11,745 nucleotides of DNA from UBA10438 sp964432155. GTDB taxonomy: Bacteria; Bacteroidota; Ignavibacteria; Kapaibacteriales; Kapaibacteriaceae. The stretch is taken from NCBI GenBank assembly GCA_964432155.1, contig CAYSMF010000029.1:1-11745 (forward strand), read 5' to 3'. Shown in pieces: positions 1 through 5,797 of this stretch (position 1 is the stretch's first letter; every line of letters starts with the position of its first letter). Position numbers and translations under genes: made by a program. The notes below the pieces were generated by a model. It saw only the letters and a list, made by a program, of their open reading frames with translations. It did not search any database and had not been told where the DNA came from.

Positions 1-2
1 TG

Positions 3-75
<73 letters not shown>

Positions 76-86
76 CGAGGATGTGC

Positions 87-863
87 TTAGTTGAACAAGC
101 CAACCAAGACGCCAACCTGGAAGCTGAGTCCGCTCACGCTAATGCCAGACGGGACGTTTGAAACTGTAGCGTTGTTGTTCGCAACCCAATCTGAGCCAGA
201 GATCTGCAGTGTGTATGCAGCCTGTGCGCGGAGGTTTAAGAATGGCGTCACAGCATACTCAAGATTGACACGTGGCAGCACATACAGTGTGTTCTGCTGA
301 ACGCGCGTGAAGGCATTTGGCGCCGGTGCAAACGTTGCATCATTCGTGAGGTCGGTCCACGACAGATTCGATTGCGACTGATAGGTCTCGATTGCTTGCT
401 CGCCCCATCCCAATCCAACTCCAGGAAGAATTGCGAGCGACTTCATTGGCACGATCGCGTAATCGAGGTGGAAGGCGCGCGACGTGATGCCGTAGTTCAT
501 CGTGCGCTTTACACTTGTACCATTGACCGAGAGATCCTTCGAGGCGGTGGCCGTTCCTGCGACCCACGAAAAGCCGAGGCGAACATTCGGGACCACGCCG
601 ATGGCGGCAAAGATTTCAGCACCAACTTGGATCAAAGGTGTCTTCATCTCGCCCAACCCAAGTGCAGCAGCACGAGCATTGACATCTGTGGTGCTTGGAA
701 GGGCAAAGTTGAAGATCGGACCTACACCAATGGCGAAATACGGAACGACTTCTTCCTTGAGCTGCTCCTCATCAAATGAGAGCTCGTCGAGACGATCGTC
801 CTGTGCAACGGCTGGCGTGAGGATGCAGAGCGAAGCAAGGGCTGCGATACATGAACGGAACAT
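87..863 (-). CDS. Small outer-membrane beta-barrel protein
   Basis: The product has 258 residues. The N-terminus (MFRSCIAALASL...TPAVA) is a signal peptide with likely cleavage after AVA at residue 20. A short acidic stretch (residues 22-38, rich in D and E) follows. The rest alternates hydrophobic and polar residues with many Gly and aromatic residues, and ends in VGLFN, as expected for an outer-membrane barrel of roughly 8-10 strands. No specific family can be named; it is in the general 'outer membrane protein beta-barrel' class. The start at 863 is chosen because GGAG lies 6 nt upstream and the signal peptide begins there. The frame stays open to 995, but that extension would run through the divergent manC start and would bury the signal peptide. 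The stop is 11 nt before the tRNA on the same strand. Confidence 0.85.
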   Translation of the reverse strand: MFRSCIAALASLCILTPAVAQDDRLDELSFDEEQLKEEVVPYFAIGVGPIFNFALPSTTDVNARAAALGLGEMKTPLIQVGAEIFAAIGVVPNVRLGFSWVAGTATASKDLSVNGTSVKRTMNYGITSRAFHLDYAIVPMKSLAILPGVGLGWGEQAIETYQSQSNLSWTDLTNDATFAPAPNAFTRVQQNTLYVLPRVNLEYAVTPFLNLRAQAAYTLQISGSDWVANNNATVSNVPSGISVSGLSFQVGVLVGLFN

Positions 864-869
864 GGGTTT

Positions 870-873
870 CTCC
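870..873 (-). promoter_or_regulatory. RBS deciding the barrel-protein start
   Basis: GGAG on the minus strand lies 6 nt before the ATG at 863. It supports this start over the in-frame ATG at 995. Confidence 0.75.
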
Positions 874-919
874 AAAAGAATAATGCCTGCGAAGATACGG
901 GGCTCCGTAGTTTCGCCAT

Positions 920-2011
920 ATGAAGGTTCTTGTGGTTGTCTTGGCAGGGGGCTTAGGAATGCGGCTGTGGCCGCGCTCCACAGAGCGCCAGCCAAAGCAG
1001 TTCATCCATACGTTGGGCGACGGAACGTTGATCCAGAACACGGTGGCACGCATGCTGCCGTTTGTCGACGTTGCTGACATTCACGTCGTGACCACACGCG
1101 ATCTGGCACCCCACGTGCTGGACCAGCTCCCAATGATTCCAGAAGCCAACGTCCTGCGCGAGCCGTTCGGACGGAATACGGGCCCTGCGATTGGATTTGC
1201 TGCCACAATGCTGCACCACACGCACGGCGATGATACCGTGGTGGTGGTCGTGCCATCAGACCATATCATTTCGAATGTCCGCGAGTTTCATGTAACGCTC
1301 GATCACGCGGTGGCCGCTGCCGTGGCAACCGAGCGGCTGATCACGATCGGCGTGATGCCGTCGCGTCCAGAGACAGGATACGGGTACATCCAGGTGGGTG
1401 AGACGATCCCCACCGATAATCCTGTGCTGGCCGATGTCGTAAAGTCGGTCCATGTGTTTGCCGAGAAGCCCGATTCCGCAACAGCGCAACGATTCCTTGA
1501 TGCAGGCGACTTCGTATGGAACAGCGGAATCGTAGTTGGTACGATCGGTGCTCTCCGTCGCGCGATGGATGCATACTTACCAGATCATGCACCGTTGCTG
1601 CAAGTATTCGCACGCCACATCGGTACCGATAGCGAAGAAGAGATGCTCGATAACACCTACCGACAGATGCGCTCGATTTCGTTCGATGTTGGTGTGCTGG
1701 AGCAAGACACAACAATTGGCGTTGTGCAGGGGGCATTCGGCTGGAGCGACGTCGGCTCGTGGGACGAAGTCTACCGTCTGTCGATGAAGGATGGTCGCAA
1801 CAATGTGCTCGAAGGCAATGTTGTTGCTCTCAACACCACGAACAGCTTGGTGAGTGGTTCGAGTGGTCGGTTGATTTCGCTGGTCGATATCGACAATGTG
1901 ATTGTCATCGAGACCGATACGTCCATCATGATCTGTCATCGCGGCAAAGCCGAAGACGTACGCGACCTCGTCGATGTGCTCCGTCGTCGACAGATTGCTC
2001 AACATCTGTAA
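920..2011 (+). CDS. manC: Mannose-1-phosphate guanylyltransferase (GDP-mannose pyrophosphorylase)
   Basis: The enzyme joins mannose-1-phosphate and GTP into GDP-mannose, the donor for mannosylated glycans and a precursor of GDP-fucose and GDP-rhamnose; it acts in the cytosol. The 363-residue sequence shows the nucleotidyltransferase signature GGLGMRLWP (residues 10-18) with PKQF (25-28, carrying the conserved Lys). It also has PFGRNTGPA (82-90), the metal-site motif PSDH (112-115), FAEKP (180-184), WNSGI (200-204) and GWSDVGSWD (274-282). It is the short form: the C-terminal mannose-6-phosphate isomerase cupin domain of bifunctional ManC/AlgA proteins is absent. No clear Shine-Dalgarno precedes the ATG, so a short or absent leader is possible. 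The gene diverges from the barrel-protein gene over 56 nt and is probably co-transcribed with the RlpA-like gene 9 nt downstream. Confidence 0.95.
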   Translation: MKVLVVVLAGGLGMRLWPRSTERQPKQFIHTLGDGTLIQNTVARMLPFVDVADIHVVTTRDLAPHVLDQLPMIPEANVLREPFGRNTGPAIGFAATMLHHTHGDDTVVVVVPSDHIISNVREFHVTLDHAVAAAVATERLITIGVMPSRPETGYGYIQVGETIPTDNPVLADVVKSVHVFAEKPDSATAQRFLDAGDFVWNSGIVVGTIGALRRAMDAYLPDHAPLLQVFARHIGTDSEEEMLDNTYRQMRSISFDVGVLEQDTTIGVVQGAFGWSDVGSWDEVYRLSMKDGRNNVLEGNVVALNTTNSLVSGSSGRLISLVDIDNVIVIETDTSIMICHRGKAEDVRDLVDVLRRRQIAQHL

Positions 2012-2020
2012 GCCGAACTG

Positions 2021-2758
2021 ATGCGTCTTCTTATCGTCGCTCTGCCGTTGCTGTTTACGATGCTCTGTTGTGCGCACGCACAAGATCCGCGCGTCGACGA
2101 ACTCCGCACCCAAGCAGCCACCTTGCAGCGTCAGGCCGATAGCGTCAAACGGATCTGGGGTGTGCAATGGCGTCGGAGCGACTCTCTGCGCATCGAATCA
2201 ATGTTCTTGCGCATGCGCAGCGACTCACTACGTCGCGTTGCGCAACGTGCGCTTGCTGATGCAAAGCGCATCGAGAAGGAATACGAAGCAGCACAAGCTG
2301 CAGTAGCTGACTCTGTGCCCGACACCGTATCGACGCCTAATGTTGAACCAGTTCAACAAATCGATGCTGCCGTTGTTGCTACACTCGCTGATCGCCATCG
2401 ACGAACAGACGTGAAGCAGGGGCAGACACTTTCGGATAGCGTTACGGCAGATGTAATGCGAACAGATCGCGACACAGGTGTTGCGTCGTACTACGCCGAA
2501 GCCTTTCACGGCAAGAAGACATCCAGCGGCGAGAAGTACGATATGCACGATCTCACATGTGCGCATCGATGGCTGCCATACAACACGCAGGTACGCGTGA
2601 CGAATCTTGCGAACGGACGTTCCGTTGTGGTACGCGTAACGGATCGTGGACCGTGGAAGCACACTCGACTAATTGATCTGTCGAAAGGGGCTGCCAAGGA
2701 GCTGGATATGATCCGCTCCGGCACCGCTCGCGTTGCAATTGAAGTCGTCGACCCGTAG
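2021..2758 (+). CDS. rlpA: RlpA-type septal ring lytic transglycosylase-like protein with coiled-coil N-terminal half
   Basis: The product has 245 residues. A signal peptide (residues 1-20, cleavage after AHA) is followed by a charged, predicted helical/coiled-coil stretch (about 22-95, rich in R, E, Q and A) and a low-complexity linker (96-150). The RlpA double-psi beta-barrel occupies about 153-243. Family marks are GVASYYAEAFHGKKTSSGE, then AHRWLP, NLANGRSVVVRVTDRGPW, and RLIDLSKGAAKEL. H182 and D208 match the residues implicated in the lytic activity of RlpA on stem-peptide-free (denuded) glycan. The usual C-terminal SPOR domain is missing; the coiled coil may replace it for localisation (inference). 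Expected location is the periplasm. The Cys pair at 16-17 is a poor lipobox, so a soluble or otherwise tethered protein is favoured. It follows manC by 9 nt and ends 3 nt from the facing gcvT stop. Confidence 0.88.
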   Translation: MRLLIVALPLLFTMLCCAHAQDPRVDELRTQAATLQRQADSVKRIWGVQWRRSDSLRIESMFLRMRSDSLRRVAQRALADAKRIEKEYEAAQAAVADSVPDTVSTPNVEPVQQIDAAVVATLADRHRRTDVKQGQTLSDSVTADVMRTDRDTGVASYYAEAFHGKKTSSGEKYDMHDLTCAHRWLPYNTQVRVTNLANGRSVVVRVTDRGPWKHTRLIDLSKGAAKELDMIRSGTARVAIEVVDP

Positions 2759-2788
2759 CGCTTACAGGAACGGGATCTTTACGACTTC
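2741..2788. terminator. Two-tier inverted repeat over the rlpA/gcvT stop codons, possible bidirectional terminator
   Basis: GAAGTCGT (2741-2748) pairs perfectly with ACGACTTC (2781-2788). Nested inside, CCCGT (2752-2756) pairs with ACGGG (2770-2774), leaving a 13-nt loop. The structure covers both stop codons and would form in either transcript. No T-run follows on either strand, so it is not a classical intrinsic terminator. Part of the symmetry arises because both proteins have Glu-Val-Val near their C-termini, so chance is possible. Confidence 0.35.
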
Positions 2789-3853
2789 TGCTGGGAATGT
2801 TGTGTTGCGTGCGCTGATCTCGATCATCGAGCCAGGTGCGCTCAGCTCGGTTGGCACATAGCCAAGTCCGATACCAACGCCAAGTCCCGGTGATGTGTTG
2901 CCACTCGTTACATGTCCAACCGTTGCGCCATTTGCGACGATCGGATATCCATTACGTGGGATCAGCTTTTCGGTGCGCATCACAAAGCCTACAAGCTTCC
3001 GTGTCGGACCGTCGGCCTTGACCTTTGCGATCACATCGCTGCCATTGAATTCACCCTTGGCAAGCTTCGTGATCCATCCAAGTCCAGCTTCGATAGGATT
3101 GGTGTCGTCGGTAATGTCGTTGCCGTAGAGACAGTAGCCCTTCTCGAGACGCAGCGTATCGCGTGCGCCCAAACCGATCCATGCAATGCCGTGCTCCTTG
3201 CCTGCGTCGAACAGGGCATTGACAACGGTGTTGGCAACAGCTGCGTCGCCGCGGAAGTACAGCTCAAAGCCAATCTCACCAGTGTAGCCCGTGCGCGACA
3301 GGATCATTGGTACGCCGGCGAGTGTGCCGTCAACAAAGCTGTAGTATGCGACGTCGTCCAACTTGGCATCGGTAAGCTTCTGTAGCGTTTCGATGCTCTT
3401 CGGACCCTGTACGGCGAGGAGATGAATGCTGTCACTCTCATCCACGACGGTCACGTTGGCGAACTCGGCTGCGTGCTGCTGCACCCATGCCAGGTCCTTA
3501 TCGATGTTCGCACCGTTAACGACGAGCATGTAGTGGTTCTCGCCACGCATGTAGACGAGCAAATCGTCCACAATGCCGCCATTCGGACGTGTCAACGCTG
3601 AGTACTGCGCCTTGCCCGGTGCGAGCTTCGATGCATCGTTCACCGTGAGCTTCTGAATCAGCGCCAGAGCGTCGGTGCCTTGCACGTCGAATTCGCCCAT
3701 GTGCGATACGTCGAACACCCCGACGCCTGTGCGGACAATCCGATGCTCCTCGAGGATCCCCGTTGGGTATTGGATTGGCATTTCAAAGCCTGCAAATGAT
3801 ACCATTTTGGCACCAGCGGCCGTGTGCATTGGGTGGAAGATCGTATGCTTCAT
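2762..3853 (-). CDS. gcvT: Glycine cleavage system aminomethyltransferase (T-protein)
   Basis: The enzyme transfers the methylene group from aminomethylated H-protein to tetrahydrofolate, releasing ammonia. It is the T subunit of the cytosolic glycine cleavage system. From the ATG at 3853 the product has 363 residues, the usual family length. It begins MKHTIFHPMH and continues GAKMVSFAGFEMPIQY, GVFDVSHMGEF, NGGIVDDLLVY (the Asp pair at 96-97 includes the catalytic Asp position), SRTGYTGEIGFE, LRLEKGYCLYGND, NPIEAGLGW and SPGLGVGIGLGYV. An ATG directly upstream (3856) is equally possible. The purine-rich GAAAG before the pair fits 3853 a little better, and the frame to 3907 adds residues unlike the family. 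No other gcv gene is nearby. It diverges from the aminotransferase gene across about 98 nt. Confidence 0.95.
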   Translation of the reverse strand: MKHTIFHPMHTAAGAKMVSFAGFEMPIQYPTGILEEHRIVRTGVGVFDVSHMGEFDVQGTDALALIQKLTVNDASKLAPGKAQYSALTRPNGGIVDDLLVYMRGENHYMLVVNGANIDKDLAWVQQHAAEFANVTVVDESDSIHLLAVQGPKSIETLQKLTDAKLDDVAYYSFVDGTLAGVPMILSRTGYTGEIGFELYFRGDAAVANTVVNALFDAGKEHGIAWIGLGARDTLRLEKGYCLYGNDITDDTNPIEAGLGWITKLAKGEFNGSDVIAKVKADGPTRKLVGFVMRTEKLIPRNGYPIVANGATVGHVTSGNTSPGLGVGIGLGYVPTELSAPGSMIEISARNTTFPAEVVKIPFL

Positions 3854-3885
3854 CATGCTACTTTCGTACAGTTCGCTGCGAATAT

Positions 3886-3900
3886 ACCGTAGTTCACGGT
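3886..3900. promoter_or_regulatory. Perfect dyad in the divergent gcvT/aminotransferase promoter region
   Basis: ACCGT and ACGGT flank the 5-nt spacer AGTTC in the gap between the two divergent genes. On the minus strand, TATATT (3881-3886) could be a -10 for gcvT and TTGGAT (3902-3907) a weak -35, with a short 15-nt spacer. That would put the dyad between the two boxes. A regulator site is plausible, but 5-bp arms can occur by chance. Confidence 0.3.
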
Positions 3901-3936
3901 CATCCAACGTTCGATTGCGTTGTCGAGTTCACTGAT

Positions 3937-3945
3937 GGGGAGGAG
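3937..3945 (+). promoter_or_regulatory. Strong RBS deciding the aminotransferase start
   Basis: GGGGAGGAG lies 6 nt before the ATG at 3952. It fixes that start rather than the upstream in-frame ATG at 3763, which lies inside the 5' end of gcvT on the other strand. Confidence 0.85.
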
Positions 3946-3951
3946 CTGACG

Positions 3952-5256
3952 ATGATTTCACGCAGAACACTGTTGCAGACACTTGCGGCTGCGGGACCGA
4001 CCGCCCTGTTCGGAACCCAATCTCTTCATGCAGTGACGCACTGGCTGCCAACCGCACTACCGGGCATCTCCGCGGGCGACGCCGCGCGAGATGAGGATTT
4101 CTGGCGCACCGTACAAGAAGGCTTTGCTGTCGATCGTACGATCGTCAACCTGAATAACGGTGGCGTATCACCATCACCGCGCACGGTGCAGGACGCGTTC
4201 CGCCGCTACACCGAACAAGCCAACACGATGCCTGCCTACGAGATGTGGCGACATCAGGAACCCCAAGTAGAGTCCATCCGCGAAGGTCTGGCCGGCATGT
4301 ATGCTGTGTCGCCCGAAGAAGTTGCGATTACCCGCAATGCAAGCGAGGCGCTGCAGCATGTGCAGCTCGGACTGAATCTTCAGCGTGGTGATGAGGTACT
4401 CACGACCACGCACGACTACCCGCGCATGCTCACGGCGTGGGACCAACGGTCACGCCGCGATGGCGTGGTGATTGTCAAGGTCAAGTTCCCAACGCCGCTG
4501 ATGCGTAAGCGAGATTTCATCGACGCTATCGAAGCTGCTATCACACCACGCACGAAGGTGATTCACATCTCACACGTTGTGTTCCTCACCGGACAAATTC
4601 TCCCTGTGCGTGAAGTATGCGAGCTCGCCCGCAAGCGCGGCATCATCAGTATCGTTGATGGCGCGCATTCATTTGCGCACTTCCCATTTACACAGGACGA
4701 TCTGCAGTGTGACTACTTCGGCACATCGCTCCACAAGTGGTTCGTTGGTCCGATTGGCACTGGCATGCTCTTCGCGCAACGCGATCGCATTGCTGATGTG
4801 TGGCCACTGATGGCTGCACCAAAGGAGATGGATGCCAACATTCGCAAGTTCGAAGAGATCGGTACGCATCCTGCAGCCGTGCACAACGCCTTGGGTGAGG
4901 CAATTGCCTTCAATCGTGCACTAGGCATTGATCGAAAGGCAGCACGTCTGCGCTACTTGCACTCGCTATGGCAGGATCAGGTGCGCGATCTTCCGCGCAT
5001 CAAGTTCCTCACCAACATCGACGACGAGTCGAATCAGTGCGGACTTCGTCTTGTGCACATTGAGGGTACCGATCCAGGCAAGCTTTCGTCATGGCTCCTC
5101 GATAAGCATCGCATCTTTACGGTCTCCATCGGACACGAGGATTTCAAGGGCTTGCGTGTAGCTCCATCGGTGTACACCACCACGGCAGAGATCGAGCGCT
5201 TTGCGCAGGCAATGAAGATTGCCGCCAGTACCGACGTCAAAGAGATTGCTGGCTAA
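3952..5256 (+). CDS. Class V aminotransferase-fold PLP enzyme with a Tat-type signal
   Basis: The product is a 434-residue PLP enzyme of the class V fold (cysteine desulfurase / isopenicillin-N epimerase-like branch). Visible marks are NLNNGGVSPSP (residues 67-77), ITRNASEAL (126-134), the PLP-ring Asp and neighbouring His in VDGAHS (D236, H239), and the Schiff-base Lys in SLHKWF (K262). The C-terminal small domain ends with GLRVAPSVY and a helix. The N-terminus reads MISRRTLLQT followed by an Ala-rich hydrophobic stretch and Ala at 27. This is a twin-arginine signal (consensus S/T-RR-x-F/L-L), which fits export of an enzyme folded around its cofactor. Substrate cannot be told from sequence: desulfurase, epimerase, lyase or aminotransferase activities are all open. 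No Fe-S assembly genes are adjacent. The gene stops 2 nt before the facing transposase-like gene. Confidence 0.88.
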   Translation: MISRRTLLQTLAAAGPTALFGTQSLHAVTHWLPTALPGISAGDAARDEDFWRTVQEGFAVDRTIVNLNNGGVSPSPRTVQDAFRRYTEQANTMPAYEMWRHQEPQVESIREGLAGMYAVSPEEVAITRNASEALQHVQLGLNLQRGDEVLTTTHDYPRMLTAWDQRSRRDGVVIVKVKFPTPLMRKRDFIDAIEAAITPRTKVIHISHVVFLTGQILPVREVCELARKRGIISIVDGAHSFAHFPFTQDDLQCDYFGTSLHKWFVGPIGTGMLFAQRDRIADVWPLMAAPKEMDANIRKFEEIGTHPAAVHNALGEAIAFNRALGIDRKAARLRYLHSLWQDQVRDLPRIKFLTNIDDESNQCGLRLVHIEGTDPGKLSSWLLDKHRIFTVSIGHEDFKGLRVAPSVYTTTAEIERFAQAMKIAASTDVKEIAG

Positions 5257-5269
5257 CATCAGTTGATGT
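5256..5269. repeat. Short inverted repeat between facing stop codons
   Basis: ACATCA and TGATGT lie around a 2-nt centre at the tail-to-tail junction of the aminotransferase and transposase-like genes. It could form a weak hairpin (ACATC-AGTT-GATGT) in either transcript. There is no T-run, so terminator function is doubtful. Confidence 0.25.
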
Positions 5270-5702
5270 GTGCAGGCTCTTCGGCTTCGAGCGCGTTCGG
5301 ACGGAACACTTCGTCGAGCTCCTGTTCCAGCGATCGATGTTCGTGGTAGCGGTCTTGATCTCGCACGAAGCTCGCGAGGATCTCGACATGCCACGGCGGA
5401 AGCAACGTAACATGTACCGCAGGATCCCATGAAAACCGTCGAAAGGGTCCGCCGCATTCCATGACGGTTCGCGACAAGGCATCCAACAGGGCATGAACAA
5501 ACGACGTCATGTCGCGCTCTGTAGTCGCCGACACAAGCACGTGCAGATGGTCCTCGCGAGCATGTACAGCGACGCAACGACACGAAAACTCGGCGCATAC
5601 GGTCGTCGTGGTGGTACTCAGCGCCGATTGCATGTGCGCTGGAATACGACATGCAAGTGCTGGCAAGAGAATGAGGTGCAATCCAAATGACTCGTGGAGC
5701 AT
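5259..5702 (-). CDS. Y1/HUH (IS200-type, REP-associated-like) transposase homologue, catalytic Tyr replaced by Phe
   Basis: The 147-residue product matches the length and order of Y1 transposases (Transposase_17 type). The N-terminal core is FGLHLILL; the HUH motif is AREDHLHVLVS with H52 and H54. FRRFSWDP follows at 88-94 (family F-x-W-Q-x-G-Y) and the C-terminal helix ILASFVRDQDRYHEHRSLEQEL at 108-129 (family x-x-Y-I-x-x-Q-x-x-H-H...F-x-x-E). In TnpA of IS608 the nucleophile is Y127 and Q131 helps the two His bind metal. Here the YxxxQ position reads FVRDQ: F112 (codon TTC, minus strand of 5367-5369) and Q116. The metal site is thus kept but the nucleophile is lost. The usual GY after the Trp is also replaced (DPAV). 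GGAGG 4 nt before the ATG at 5702 fixes the start. No TnpB partner, IS ends or flanking duplications are seen, and the gene is tightly packed between its neighbours. This suggests a domesticated DNA/RNA-binding protein; Y119 could be a displaced nucleophile. Confidence 0.75.
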   Translation of the reverse strand: MLHESFGLHLILLPALACRIPAHMQSALSTTTTTVCAEFSCRCVAVHAREDHLHVLVSATTERDMTSFVHALLDALSRTVMECGGPFRRFSWDPAVHVTLLPPWHVEILASFVRDQDRYHEHRSLEQELDEVFRPNALEAEEPAHIN

Positions 5703-5706
5703 AAAA

Positions 5707-5711
5707 CCTCC
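5707..5711 (-). promoter_or_regulatory. RBS deciding the transposase-like start
   Basis: GGAGG on the minus strand lies 4 nt before the ATG at 5702. It favours this start over the in-frame ATG at 5810, which would overlap the divergent gene's start and add a low-complexity leader unlike the family. Confidence 0.75.
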
Positions 5712-5785
5712 GATAGTGGTATTGCAACACCGAGGAGTATGCGGTCTGGAACGTGACAGTGTCGATATTCGTGAGGGATACTGTG

Positions 5786-5793
5786 GGAGGTGA
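5786..5793 (+). promoter_or_regulatory. Full-length Shine-Dalgarno for the AsmA-like gene
   Basis: GGAGGTGA, the complete complement of the 16S anti-Shine-Dalgarno core, lies just upstream of the ATG at 5798. It fixes that start over the in-frame ATG at 5753. It also shows that the host uses SD-led initiation, unlike most Bacteroidia. Confidence 0.85.
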
Positions 5794-5797
5794 TCAC

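Noticed and set aside
864..995. N-terminal extension of the barrel protein to an ATG at 995
   Set aside because: It would overlap the divergent manC start and place the signal peptide 45 residues inside the protein; GGAG at 870-873 marks the ATG at 863.
502..1077. 191-residue open frame on the plus strand
   Set aside because: It crosses the barrel-protein gene antisense and the manC start out of frame; no domain or signal supports it.
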